Below are positions 23,208-32,421 of a stretch of 59,995 nt of DNA, in pieces. The position numbers were made by a program, and so were the translations under genes. The notes beneath the pieces were generated by a model, which saw only the letters and a list, made by a program, of their open reading frames with translations, ran no database searches and had not been told where the DNA came from. Source of the stretch: JAIRNF01 sp031551125 (GTDB taxonomy: Bacteria > Bacteroidota > Bacteroidia > Bacteroidales > UBA932); contig JAVBOB010000018.1 in the NCBI GenBank assembly GCA_031551125.1, positions 1 through 59,995 on the forward strand, written 5' to 3'. Every line of letters begins with the position of its first letter. Position 1 is the first letter of the stretch.

Positions 23208-25070
23208 ATGAAACTATTACGCCTAGCTCTCTTATGCATTACCTTTCTTTGCTCGTCCAAGCTTATTGGGCAAATTCAGTCGTTTCGTTTCGCTTTTTTT
23301 ACCGATTTGCATGTGGGTACGCCAACGGGAGCAGAAGACCTTAGCTGTGCTATACGTGATGTAAACGCTCGTAAAGACCTTGATTTTGTTTGGGTAAACG
23401 GAGATATTACCGAGTTGGGGACAAATACCCAGCTGGATGAGGCAAAGCGAATACTTGATAGCCTAACCGTACCCTACTATGTTGTGGAAGGTAACCATGA
23501 AACCAAATGGAGTGAGTCGGGAAATACCTATTTTTCGTATCTATTTGGAAGTAATAAGCAAACATTTGAATATAAGGGTGTTCGATTTATTGGACTTTCG
23601 TCAGGCCCCGTGCTACGTATGGGAGATGGCCATGTTTCACCTTTTGATATTAGTTGGCTACAGCAAACACTAGAGGGGCTGAAAGATAAAAACGTTCCGA
23701 TTATTTTTTGTACTCACTACCCGTTAAATAGCGAGCTGGACAACTCTCAGAAGCTATTGGATATTATCCGTCCTTATAACGTTATGCTCACTCTCTGCGG
23801 ACATGGGCATGCTAATAAAATAATGTCAGCTGAAGGAATACCCAACATTATGTGCCGTTCACTACTCAGAGCAAAAGCGCCAAAGGGTGGCTATACTATT
23901 ATTGATGTATCGCCGGAAACCATCCGCTTTTATGAGAAACAAATAGGCGCACAGCCTATGGAGTGGTATAATGTGCCAACAGCAAAAGCTACCAATAGTC
24001 AAGAACCGGCTAAATCCGGAAGAAAGAGCCCTGACATCAATACAAAATATCCAAATGTAACCGAACGGTGGGCATTCAAAACCGATGGTATGGTGATTTC
24101 TTCTGCCGCTCAGGGTGAGCAGAAAGTAGTAGTCGGAGATGAAACCGGCAAAGTTTACTGTTTGGACTTGAACAACGGGAGACCGCTATGGACATTTTAC
24201 GCTCGTAACGCCGTTTATTCTACTCCTGCAATAGCTAATGGTAAAGTAGTATTTGGCTCATGCGATGGTAGCATATACTGCCTTCAGCTACACGATGGAA
24301 AGAAGCTATGGGAGTACAAAACCAACCACACCGTAATGGGAACACCACTTATAAATAATAACACGGTTTATATAGGCGGAACAGATGGTTGCTACCGGTC
24401 GTTGAATTTGACTACGGGGAAATTAAACTGGCAATTTTGTGAGCTGAAAGGCTATGTAGAAAGTAGCCCTATTCTGTATAACGGTAAGCTGATATTCGGC
24501 GCGTGGGATACCTACCTTTATGCACTCAACTCTGCTAACGGCAAGCTGGTTTGGAAATGGACAAACGGAGCTAGCATGCACATGTCTCCGGCTGCATGTA
24601 AGCCGGTTGCTGCAAACGGCAAGGTGTTTGTTGTTGCTCCAGATAGGTACATGACGGCATTGAGTGTAGAAACAGGCGAGATTGTATGGCGTAGTAGTAA
24701 GCATCGTGTGCGCGAGAGTATTGGTATATCAGGTAACGGAGAAAGCGTTTACGCTCGCTGTTTTGTTGACACGCTTTTTGCCGTATCGTCCAAGCCCGAT
24801 ATGTACAACGAGCGTTGGGTTACGCTTTGCGGATACGATTACGATATTAATCCGTCGATGATAGTAGAATGTGCCGGACGACTGTATTTCGCCACCAAGA
24901 ACGGAGTATTCATTGCGATAGATGCTACTACCGGTAAGCTGCTTTGGCAGCATAAGTATGGCAATACCATGGTAAGTACACTTGTCCCCATACGTGAGGG
25001 TAAAAAGCCTGTTCAGCTGGTATTTACCACACATGATGGAGTGGTTGGCGTATTGGAAGATAAGCTGTAA
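23208..25070 (+). CDS. Exported metallophosphoesterase fused to a PQQ-type beta-propeller
   Basis: A 620-residue two-domain protein with a signal peptide (to about residue 21). Residues 25-245 are a calcineurin-type phosphoesterase with its metal ligands visible: Asp33 and His35 (TDLH), Asp66 (NGD), Asn96-His97 (GNHE), His170 and His199/His201 (GHGH). From about 285 to the end run repeats ending in KVYCLDLNNGRPLWTF, SIYCLQLHDGKKLWEY, YLYALNSANGKLVWKW and so on, the blade signature of PQQ/BamB-like eight-bladed propellers. The substrate is unknown; the propeller probably binds a polymer or partner. It converges on gcvP with a shared terminator. Confidence 0.85.
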   Translation: MKLLRLALLCITFLCSSKLIGQIQSFRFAFFTDLHVGTPTGAEDLSCAIRDVNARKDLDFVWVNGDITELGTNTQLDEAKRILDSLTVPYYVVEGNHETKWSESGNTYFSYLFGSNKQTFEYKGVRFIGLSSGPVLRMGDGHVSPFDISWLQQTLEGLKDKNVPIIFCTHYPLNSELDNSQKLLDIIRPYNVMLTLCGHGHANKIMSAEGIPNIMCRSLLRAKAPKGGYTIIDVSPETIRFYEKQIGAQPMEWYNVPTAKATNSQEPAKSGRKSPDINTKYPNVTERWAFKTDGMVISSAAQGEQKVVVGDETGKVYCLDLNNGRPLWTFYARNAVYSTPAIANGKVVFGSCDGSIYCLQLHDGKKLWEYKTNHTVMGTPLINNNTVYIGGTDGCYRSLNLTTGKLNWQFCELKGYVESSPILYNGKLIFGAWDTYLYALNSANGKLVWKWTNGASMHMSPAACKPVAANGKVFVVAPDRYMTALSVETGEIVWRSSKHRVRESIGISGNGESVYARCFVDTLFAVSSKPDMYNERWVTLCGYDYDINPSMIVECAGRLYFATKNGVFIAIDATTGKLLWQHKYGNTMVSTLVPIREGKKPVQLVFTTHDGVVGVLEDKL

Positions 25071-25075
25071 GAATA

Positions 25076-25187
25076 CGTCATTGCGAGCGAAGCGAAGCAA
25101 TCTGCTCTATTCGAGAGATTGGCTGGCTTCGCTGCCGTTACCTTCGGTGAACCCTTCGGGTTTCGGGTCGCTACGCTCGCAATGACG
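25076..25187. repeat. Palindromic intergenic repeat family A, copy 2
   Basis: Same outer arms as copy 1 (ACGTCATTGCGAGCGAAGCG at the left end, CGCTCGCAATGACG at the right), but with a longer interior containing TTCGGTGAACCCTTCGGG. It lies between the convergent phosphoesterase and gcvP genes. Confidence 0.8.
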
Positions 25188-25196
25188 ATAGTAAAA

Positions 25197-25226
25197 CAAA
25201 AGCCCTGCAATTACTGCAGGGCTTTT
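25197..25226. terminator. Bidirectional terminator between convergent genes
   Basis: AAAAGCCCTGCA pairs with TGCAGGGCTTTT around a short loop; U-tracts are available on both strands, so it can end both the phosphoesterase and gcvP transcripts. Confidence 0.85.
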
Positions 25227-25255
25227 GCTATTTACTATTCATTACTCGTCATTCA

Positions 25256-28105
25256 CTACAAGTAGCTTTCAATCGGGTCGCAGGTACAAACTAAGTGGCG
25301 ATCACCGTAGCCACCATCAACTTTTCCAACCCAAGGCCAGAACTTATTTTCGCGTACCCACACAAGTGGGAAAGCAGCATCTTCACGGCTGTAAGCGTGT
25401 TTCCATTCGTTACCACATACTTCAGCGGCTGTGTGGGGAGCCATCTTTAGAAGGTTGTCTTCCTTATCGGCTTTACCGCTTTTAATAGCTTCGCACTCTT
25501 CCTTTATCTTAATCAACGTTTCAATAAAGCGGTCAAGCTCAGCCATTGATTCGCTTTCAGTAGGCTCAACCATCAAGGTTTCATGCACAGGGAATGACAG
25601 GGTAGGAGCATGGAAACCGTAGTCCATCATACGACGGGCAATATCTCCGGCCTCAACACCATAGTCGCGACGGAAGTTTTGGCAATCCAAAATACACTCG
25701 TGTGCAACACGTCCGGTCTCACCCGTGTACAAGGTATTGTAGTGCGCGCGCAATGCGGTTGATAGGTAGTTGGCGTTTAGTATAGCTATTTTGGTTGCTT
25801 CCGTAAGCCCTTCCGCGCCCAACATCTTAATATATCCGTATGTAATAGGCAGTACCATCGCGCTACCGTAAGGAGCGGCAGAAACAGCGTGTATAGCCTT
25901 ATCTCCTCCTGTTTTCACAACGGGGTGTGAGGGAAGGAAGGGGGTAAGGTGTTTTGCCACACCAATAGGGCCTACACCGGGGCCACCGCCACCGTGAGGA
26001 ATAGCAAAGGTTTTATGAAGGTTTAGGTGACAAACATCAGCACCAATGTAGCCGGGGCTGGTAAGTCCAACTTGGGCGTTCATGTTTGCGCCATCCATGT
26101 AAACCTGTCCGCCATACTGGTGAATAATGTCCACCATTTCCTTAATACGCTTTTCGAACACGCCATGCGTTGATGGGTAGGTAATCATTATGCATGATAA
26201 TGTATCCTTGTACTGCTCGGCCTTTGCGCGTAAATCGTCAACGTTGATATTTCCTTTTTCGTCGCAAGCAACAATTGCAATATCCATACCGGCCATAGCC
26301 GCGCTGGCAGGGTTGGTTCCGTGTGCCGATGCGGGTATAAGCGCCATGTTACGGTGCCCTTCACCACGGTTAATGTGGTACTGGCGGATAACCATTAATC
26401 CGGCATACTCTCCGCTGGCGCCTGAGTTAGGCTGTAGCGAAACGCTGTCAAATCCGGTAATAACGGCTAAATCTTTGCAAAGGTCAGCAATCAGCTCATG
26501 GTAACCTTGCGCTTGGTCAGCCGGAACAAAGGGGTGAATGTTGCAGAACTCGCCCCAGCTGAGTGGTAGCATTTCAGTTGCCGCATTCAGCTTCATAGTA
26601 CATGAACCCAATGAAATCATGCTATGGTTTAGTGCAATATCTCTACGCTCCAGCTTCTTGATGTAGCGCATCATCTCTGTTTCCGAACGATACTTGTTGA
26701 ATACGCTTTCGGTAAGAATTGCGCTTTGGCGAACTAAGGACTTATCGAAACCGATACCGTCAGCGGCACAGCTGCCACACTCGGGCTTTGCAGCCTTAAA
26801 TACGTCAAGAATGTTAGCGATATCTTTGCATTCAACCGTTTCGTCGAAGCTAATGCGAACGGTATTTGCATCGGGGTAGAAGAAGTTAAGCTTCTTTGCC
26901 AGTGCTGCCGTTTGAATATCCTTAGCGTTAACACCCGTTACTTCTATTGTGTCAAAGAAATTTTTAGAGCTTAGCTTATGACCTGCCTTTTCAAGTGCAG
27001 CCGCTACCTTACAAGCCGACTGGTGCGCATGTAAAGCAATGCGCTTTAGCCCCTCTGCGCCGTGGTAAACGGCATACATACCTGCCATAGTAGCCAGTAG
27101 CGCCTGAGCGGTACAAATGTTCGATGTTGCTTTTTCACGTTTAATATGTTGTTCGCGTGTTTGCAGAGCCATACGTAGCGCCTTGTTTCCATGACGGTCA
27201 ACCGTAACACCGATAATACGACCGGGCATGTTGCGTTTAAAATCGTCTCTTACGGCCATGTATCCGGCAGCCGGACCACCAAATCCAAGAGGAATACCGA
27301 AACGTTGCGTGCTACCAACAGCAATATCTGCACCCCACTCACCCGGAGCCTTTAGCAGTACAAGTGAAAGAATATCTGCACAAGCGGTTACCGAAATTTC
27401 TTTTTCGTGTGCCTTACGGCAGAAATCGGTATAGTCAAACAGCTCACCGTTAGCGGCAGGATACTGAACAATGGCACCAAAAACTTTATCGCTTAGTTCC
27501 GTTTTGCTGAAATCGGCTACCTGTACCTCAACACCTAGCGGTTGAGAGCGGGTAACGATTACGTCTAACGTTTGAGGAAATACATTTTTATCTACGAATA
27601 GTACATTGCGCCCCTCCTTTACTGCGTTGCGCGAGCGTTGGTTGAACATTACGTGCATTGCTTCGGCAGCGGCAGTAGCCTCGTCAAGTAGCGAACAGTT
27701 AGAAACAGGAAGACCTGTAAGGCTTATCACCATTGTTTGGTAGTTGATAAGCGCCTCCAAGCGGCCTTGTGATATTTCTGCCTGATATGGGGTATAAGAC
27801 GTGTACCAGCCTGCGTTTTCAAATATATTACGAAGAATTACAGAAGGCGTGCAGGTTCCGTAGTATCCCATCCCAATAAACGAACGGTAAACTTTGTTTT
27901 TGCCTGCCAACTCCTTAATCTTATTCAGGTATTGGTCTTCACTGATTGCGGGTTCAAGCTTCAACGGCTCTTTAAGACGAATGCTGTCGGGAACGGTTTG
28001 GTTAATCAGCTCATCTAATGATGAGACACCAACTACCTTAAGCATTTTTTCAATCTCTTGCCCACGTGGGCCATTGTGACGGGTTACAAATTTTTCTCTT
28101 GCCAT
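25256..28105 (-). CDS. gcvP: Glycine dehydrogenase (aminomethyl-transferring), P protein of the glycine cleavage system
   Basis: A 949-residue single-chain P protein, the full fused form. It decarboxylates glycine with pyridoxal phosphate and passes the aminomethyl group to the lipoyl arm of GcvH. The start REKFVTRHNGPRGQEIEKML, the N-half substrate motif SFIGMGYYGTCTPSVILRNI, and the C-half PLP site in HLNLHKTFAIPHGGGGPGVG (Lys near residue 696) are intact. GcvT is encoded 6 kb away on the same strand; no gcvH is in this window. A promoter box at 28189-28196 precedes it with a leader of about 80 bases containing an AAACAGC-based hairpin, not a glycine riboswitch. Confidence 0.96.
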   Translation of the reverse strand: MAREKFVTRHNGPRGQEIEKMLKVVGVSSLDELINQTVPDSIRLKEPLKLEPAISEDQYLNKIKELAGKNKVYRSFIGMGYYGTCTPSVILRNIFENAGWYTSYTPYQAEISQGRLEALINYQTMVISLTGLPVSNCSLLDEATAAAEAMHVMFNQRSRNAVKEGRNVLFVDKNVFPQTLDVIVTRSQPLGVEVQVADFSKTELSDKVFGAIVQYPAANGELFDYTDFCRKAHEKEISVTACADILSLVLLKAPGEWGADIAVGSTQRFGIPLGFGGPAAGYMAVRDDFKRNMPGRIIGVTVDRHGNKALRMALQTREQHIKREKATSNICTAQALLATMAGMYAVYHGAEGLKRIALHAHQSACKVAAALEKAGHKLSSKNFFDTIEVTGVNAKDIQTAALAKKLNFFYPDANTVRISFDETVECKDIANILDVFKAAKPECGSCAADGIGFDKSLVRQSAILTESVFNKYRSETEMMRYIKKLERRDIALNHSMISLGSCTMKLNAATEMLPLSWGEFCNIHPFVPADQAQGYHELIADLCKDLAVITGFDSVSLQPNSGASGEYAGLMVIRQYHINRGEGHRNMALIPASAHGTNPASAAMAGMDIAIVACDEKGNINVDDLRAKAEQYKDTLSCIMITYPSTHGVFEKRIKEMVDIIHQYGGQVYMDGANMNAQVGLTSPGYIGADVCHLNLHKTFAIPHGGGGPGVGPIGVAKHLTPFLPSHPVVKTGGDKAIHAVSAAPYGSAMVLPITYGYIKMLGAEGLTEATKIAILNANYLSTALRAHYNTLYTGETGRVAHECILDCQNFRRDYGVEAGDIARRMMDYGFHAPTLSFPVHETLMVEPTESESMAELDRFIETLIKIKEECEAIKSGKADKEDNLLKMAPHTAAEVCGNEWKHAYSREDAAFPLVWVRENKFWPWVGKVDGGYGDRHLVCTCDPIESYL

Positions 28106-28188
28106 GTTTATTTATTATTATTTGCTATTTCTGGAAACCTATCTAGCTCCGAACTTAAACAGCTTGTGGCTGTTTCGGAAAAAGTCTT

Positions 28189-28196
28189 CAAAGATA
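28189..28196 (-). promoter_or_regulatory. Bacteroidota -7 promoter box of gcvP (TATCTTTG)
   Basis: Minus-strand TATCTTTG, exact TAnnTTTG, about 84 bases upstream of the gcvP ATG. The leader in between carries a hairpin of AAACAGC with GCTGTTT (28156-28174). Confidence 0.55.
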
Positions 28197-28321
28197 GCAA
28201 GTTTTTTATCGCTATGCTTTTCTTTTAAACATATACTATATAATATAATCATAATCAAATTATTACCATCATATTTTAGCTTTCTTTGACACAAAAATTT
28301 TTGTATTTAAAATCAAGTTCG

Positions 28322-28329
28322 TATCCTTG
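28322..28329 (+). promoter_or_regulatory. Probable promoter of the second carboxyltransferase (TATCCTTG)
   Basis: One mismatch to TAnnTTTG, with TTTTTG ending at 28303, eighteen bases upstream, as a -33 box. The leader contains ACGTTC-GGAGA-GAACGT (28339-28355). Confidence 0.45.
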
Positions 28330-28385
28330 TAAGTTTTTACGTTCGGAGAGAACGTTCCTTTAAACGCTAATTTAAAACTATTGCT

Positions 28386-29933
28386 ATGTCAATAATGAAA
28401 CAAAAGATTCAGGAGCTGCGAGAACGTAAGCTGCAAGCATCAAAAGGTGGTGGCGATCAGGCCATAGAAAAGCAACATGCTTCCGGTAAGCTTACAGCAC
28501 GAGAGCGTATAGCAATGCTACTGGATGAAGATTCGTTTCACGAATATGATTTGTTTGTTGAGCATGAGGCTCGCGAGTTCGGGATGCAAGGAAAGGTAAT
28601 GCACGGTGATGGCGTTATTATTGGTACAGGTGCCGTTGAAGGTCACCCGATTGCCGTTTTTGCGCAGGATTTTACCGTTACCGGAGGTTCGTTAGGCCTA
28701 ATGCACGCAAAGAAGATTTGCAAGATAATGGACTACGCTATGAACATGCGAATACCGTTGGTTGGAATTAATGACTCAGGCGGAGCGCGTATTCAGGAAG
28801 GGGTAAACGCATTGGCCGGATACGGTGAGATTTTCTACCGCAATACAATGGCCAGCGGTGTCATCCCTCAGCTATCGGTTATACTGGGTCCTTGTGCCGG
28901 AGGAGCGGTTTACTCTCCTGCCCTTACCGACTTTGTATTTGTAGTTGAAGGTGTATCGAAGATGTTTATTACCGGACCGGAGGTTATTAAATCGGTGCTG
29001 GGTGAGGAAATTTCACAAGAGGATTTGGGCGGTGCACGCGTACACAGCGAAATTACCGGAAACGCTCATTTTTACGCCAAAAGTGAAGAGGAGTGTTTTG
29101 CTCAAATACGCTCGTTGCTTGCACTTATTCCTTGGAATAATAAGCAGAAGGCTGAATGCCTTGTGCCTAAAACGCCTTCAAAAAAGTACGATATTGAAAA
29201 AATTGTGCCTGAAGACCCCACTAAACCTTACGATGTACGTGATGTTATCCGTGCTGTTGTTGACGATTCGGATTTCTTGGAAATTCAGGAGTTGTGGGCG
29301 GCAAACATCGTTATCGGCTTTGGCCGTATGGCAGGAAAGACTGTTGGGTTTGTTGCCAACCAACCTATGGTGCTGGCAGGTGTACTTGACTGTGACTCAT
29401 CCGATAAAGCCGCTCGCTTTATTCGCTACTGCGATGCGTTCAACATCCCTATCATTACATTTGAAGATCTTCCGGGTTATCTTCCGGGTGTTGATCAGGA
29501 GCATGCAGGCGTTATCCGTCACGGCGCAAAGGTGCTTTACGCATACAGCGAAGCAACAGTTCCACGTATCACGGTAATTTTGCGCAAGGCGTATGGTGGT
29601 GGTTACATTGCCATGAACTCACGTCACCTTAAAGCCGACTTTGTATTTGCTTGGCCAATGGCAGAAATTGCCGTTATGGGGCCTGAAGGTGCGGCAAACA
29701 TTATATTCCGTAAAGAAATTGCCGAATCGGCTAATCCTGATGAAACGCGTAAGCTGAAGGTAGAGGAATACAAGAGCAAGTTTGCTAACCCTTACGTTGC
29801 TGCCGGAAAAGGATATGTAGATGCGATTATTGAACCGGAGCAAACGCGCGATTATCTGCTTCATGCGCTTGATATAACGGTTGACAAGGTAGCGAACGTG
29901 CCTACCAAGAAGCATGGAATTCCACCGTTCTAA
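28386..29933 (+). CDS. Acyl-CoA carboxylase carboxyltransferase subunit (second MmdA/PccB-type paralogue)
   Basis: A 515-residue paralogue of MmdA at 18095, with the same twin crotonase architecture: SGGARIQEGVNALAGYGE, GPCAGGAVYSPALTDFVF, FEDLPGYLPGVDQEHAG and KAYGGGYIAMNSRHL. It transfers carboxyl between an acyl-CoA and biotin. The glycine-rich sites are intact but the acyl-CoA loop differs (EDLPGYLPGVDQEHAG against VDVPGFLPGTGQEYGA), so the substrate may differ. It is followed by a biotin carrier but by neither a membrane pump nor a biotin carboxylase; it could work with MmdB or as part of a carboxylase whose other subunit is elsewhere. Confidence 0.88.
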   Translation: MSIMKQKIQELRERKLQASKGGGDQAIEKQHASGKLTARERIAMLLDEDSFHEYDLFVEHEAREFGMQGKVMHGDGVIIGTGAVEGHPIAVFAQDFTVTGGSLGLMHAKKICKIMDYAMNMRIPLVGINDSGGARIQEGVNALAGYGEIFYRNTMASGVIPQLSVILGPCAGGAVYSPALTDFVFVVEGVSKMFITGPEVIKSVLGEEISQEDLGGARVHSEITGNAHFYAKSEEECFAQIRSLLALIPWNNKQKAECLVPKTPSKKYDIEKIVPEDPTKPYDVRDVIRAVVDDSDFLEIQELWAANIVIGFGRMAGKTVGFVANQPMVLAGVLDCDSSDKAARFIRYCDAFNIPIITFEDLPGYLPGVDQEHAGVIRHGAKVLYAYSEATVPRITVILRKAYGGGYIAMNSRHLKADFVFAWPMAEIAVMGPEGAANIIFRKEIAESANPDETRKLKVEEYKSKFANPYVAAGKGYVDAIIEPEQTRDYLLHALDITVDKVANVPTKKHGIPPF

Positions 29934-30007
29934 GCCTTGTATGTCAAGGAGTGTGTTTCGCAGTCCTGTTTTTGATCAAGGTTTATTAATAACTAATACA
30001 AGAACGT

Positions 30008-30337
30008 ATGAACGATAAGAATTCCGAAAAACAATTGCAGTCATTAGTCATAGATGATACCGGCTACAGCACCTTACATACTAAGAAGTATGAAAAGCGT
30101 AAAAATTGGTCTTTACCTAATGAGCAAGAAATAAGAACATTTATTCCCGGTACAGTAGTCGTGCTAAACGTTAAAGAAGGCAGTGTGGTAAAAAAAGGCG
30201 ACACGTTAATGACGTATGAGGCGATGAAGATGAACAACCTTGTTAAAGCGCCTCACGCCGGAAAGGTAGTAAACTTGAAGGTGAAAGAAGGGGATAAGCT
30301 GCCTAAAAATTTTGTTATGCTGGAAATAGCTGAATAA
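30008..30337 (+). CDS. Biotin/lipoyl carrier protein paired with the second carboxyltransferase
   Basis: A 109-residue carrier: a short N-terminal segment (about 1-40) without the Pro/Ala linker of MmdC, then a biotinyl domain with attachment Lys74 in YEAMKMNN. The Glu-Ala-Met-Lys-Met core marks biotin rather than lipoate. It begins 74 bases after the carboxyltransferase stop, so the pair forms one unit. Its substrate specificity follows from the partner and is not known. Confidence 0.85.
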   Translation: MNDKNSEKQLQSLVIDDTGYSTLHTKKYEKRKNWSLPNEQEIRTFIPGTVVVLNVKEGSVVKKGDTLMTYEAMKMNNLVKAPHAGKVVNLKVKEGDKLPKNFVMLEIAE

Positions 30338-30363
30338 CGAAATAGACGTTGGAAATAAGAAAT

Positions 30364-30392
30364 CAGGAGTCAGAATATGGCTCCTGTTTTTT
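30364..30392. terminator. Terminator between biotin carrier and ispE
   Basis: CAGGAG (30364-30369) with CTCCTG (30381-30386) followed by TTTTTTAT. It lies between convergent genes and overlaps the ispE stop codon. Confidence 0.65.
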
Positions 30393-31212
30393 ATATGCCT
30401 AGCCTACCAACAAAGGTGAAGTAGCCTTCAAATTGATTGCCAATATCGGGCTTCTGTTCAAATATTCCGAATACGCTTGACCCGCTTCCTGACATGGAGG
30501 CATAAATAGCACCACTTTGATATAAGCAGTCTTTTACATCGGCAATTTCAGGATACTGCTTAAAAATAGCTTCTTCAAAATCGTTCTTTAAGCAGCCCTT
30601 CCATTGCCGTACCGGAGTGTTGGCCAAACCGGCTAATGACATGTTTGCCTTATGCGGAACAATCCCGCTATAGGCTTGCGCGGTGCTTACCGCTGCATTC
30701 GGCTTTACAAGGGCAATAAAATAGCCGGTTAAGTCAAGAGGTATTTCTTCCAACACTTCCCCTCTTCCTGTACCCAACATCGGTTTATTTTCTATAAAAA
30801 AGGCACAATCGCTACCCAGCTCCAGCGCGTAACGTTTCAGCTCTTCATTGTTGAGTCCTATAGCGAACAAGGTGTTTAGCATTAGGAGAGTTTGGGCAGC
30901 ATCGGCAGAACCGCCGCCAAGCCCTGCGCCAAAGGGTATTTGTTTGTGCAAGTATATATCAACCGAAGGAATGTTGTACGCCTTATGCATCAACTCCCAT
31001 GCTTTAACGCAAAGGTTTGAAGAAGTCGGAGCATCTACTGCCAAACCGGTATTGGTAAACGCAGGTTGTGTTGCTTTTGACGGAAGTATCTCAAGTATAT
31101 CACATAGCCCTTTTACCGGATAGAATACGGTTTCAATGTTATGGTAACCATCTTGTCGTTTTTCGACAACATGGAGGCCCAAGTTTATTTTTGCGTTAGG
31201 GTAGGTGAGCAT
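30391..31212 (-). CDS. ispE: 4-diphosphocytidyl-2-C-methyl-D-erythritol kinase
   Basis: A 273-residue GHMP kinase that phosphorylates CDP-methylerythritol with ATP in the MEP pathway of isoprenoid synthesis. The start YPNAKINLGLHVVEKRQDGYH is diagnostic for IspE; the ATP-binding GHMP motif PFGAGLGGGSADAA lies at 93-106, and the C-terminal SMSGSGSSVFGIF closes the fold. It is the last gene of a minus-strand set with pncB (27-base gap) and pncA. Confidence 0.95.
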   Translation of the reverse strand: MLTYPNAKINLGLHVVEKRQDGYHNIETVFYPVKGLCDILEILPSKATQPAFTNTGLAVDAPTSSNLCVKAWELMHKAYNIPSVDIYLHKQIPFGAGLGGGSADAAQTLLMLNTLFAIGLNNEELKRYALELGSDCAFFIENKPMLGTGRGEVLEEIPLDLTGYFIALVKPNAAVSTAQAYSGIVPHKANMSLAGLANTPVRQWKGCLKNDFEEAIFKQYPEIADVKDCLYQSGAIYASMSGSGSSVFGIFEQKPDIGNQFEGYFTFVGRLGI

Positions 31213-31239
31213 TGATTTATTCCTGCAAGTTCTTTCTTA

Positions 31240-32403
31240 CTACTGCTTTATTCTCATTGTTTTAATGCAAAGTTCAATCTCTTCGGCATCGCCGGTATGC
31301 TTGCCCGCTACGTCGGAGAGTTTTACGGTGGGTAAAAATACGCTACTTCCTTTTGGCTTGCATTCAAACAGCTTAATTACCATATTTAACGGGGTAACAC
31401 CAACATCGTTGGTAAGGTAGGTGCCTACACCGTAAACATCGTGAATACGTCCGTTTACAAAGTCTTTAATTTTCTTTACATCATCGGCTTTTAGCCCATC
31501 GCTGTAAACAATGGTTTTGGTGCGCGGATCAATGCGATTTTTATGGTAGTGCTCTAATGCTTTTTCAGTAAATTCAAGAGGGTCTCCGCTATCCCAACGT
31601 AAGCCGTCAAACAGCTTAGCGTATTTGGTGGTAAAGCTGGCAAAAAAGTTATCGGTAGTGTAGGTATCGGTAAGCGCAATACCAAGATAACCGTCGTACA
31701 CGTCTATCCAGTTTGCTATAGCTTGCGTGTTAGCCGCGTGGTAACCGTAGTGCGCACCGTGGTACATAGTCCACTCGTGTGGATGTGTTCCGATAGGAGT
31801 GAGGTTGTGTTTTAGGCACAGGTAAACGTTGCTGGTTCCGTTGAATAGTGTACCCATGTGTTGTTTGAGGATACCGATAACACTGTCTTGCACATCAAAT
31901 GAAAACCGGCGACGTGTTCCAAAATCGGATAGCTCTGCCCCGATGTTGGCAAATGCTTTGGCCTTGGCAATGGCACGTTCTTCCATGCCTTGAGCGACCT
32001 GTCCTGTTATTTTAAAGTAAAGTTCGGAGATAATGGACATTATGGGAACTTCCCATAAAACCGTGCGGTACCAAAGGCCTTTAATGTCAATAGCCAGATT
32101 GCCTCCCTTTTGGTCAATATGTACTTCTGAAGGGTCAAAACGGAAACCTTTAAGCAAATCGAAGAAAACAGGGTCAAAGTAGTAACACTTGCGCCGCATA
32201 AACTGTTCCGCCTCGTCTGATAGCGACAGGTTTTTCATTTGGTCAACCTCTGCTCGCACAGCATTGGCAAAACCTTCTGGGAAAACGGTGTCGCCCCTGT
32301 TCACAAAGCGGTATATAACCTCTGCTTCTGGAAATTTCTTCTGGATAGCGTTCATGGTGGTGAACTTGTAGAGGTCGTTATCGGTAAAATCGCGAATTAT
32401 CAT
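31240..32403 (-). CDS. pncB: Nicotinate phosphoribosyltransferase
   Basis: A 387-residue enzyme that makes nicotinate mononucleotide from nicotinate, PRPP and ATP for NAD salvage. The start DFTDNDLYKFTTMNAI, the catalytic-region GTRRRFSFDVQ and TSNVYLCLK, the HEWTMYHGAHYGY block with the autophosphorylated His, and DSGDPLEFTEKAL in the PRPP site identify it. pncA is 18 bases upstream, so nicotinamide is deamidated and then recaptured by two co-transcribed enzymes. Confidence 0.95.
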   Translation of the reverse strand: MIIRDFTDNDLYKFTTMNAIQKKFPEAEVIYRFVNRGDTVFPEGFANAVRAEVDQMKNLSLSDEAEQFMRRKCYYFDPVFFDLLKGFRFDPSEVHIDQKGGNLAIDIKGLWYRTVLWEVPIMSIISELYFKITGQVAQGMEERAIAKAKAFANIGAELSDFGTRRRFSFDVQDSVIGILKQHMGTLFNGTSNVYLCLKHNLTPIGTHPHEWTMYHGAHYGYHAANTQAIANWIDVYDGYLGIALTDTYTTDNFFASFTTKYAKLFDGLRWDSGDPLEFTEKALEHYHKNRIDPRTKTIVYSDGLKADDVKKIKDFVNGRIHDVYGVGTYLTNDVGVTPLNMVIKLFECKPKGSSVFLPTVKLSDVAGKHTGDAEEIELCIKTMRIKQ

Positions 32404-32421
32404 TTTGCGTCGGGTTATATG

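Noticed and set aside
28106..28200. Glycine riboswitch before gcvP
   Set aside because: The leader is about 80 bases and lacks the conserved glycine-aptamer cores.
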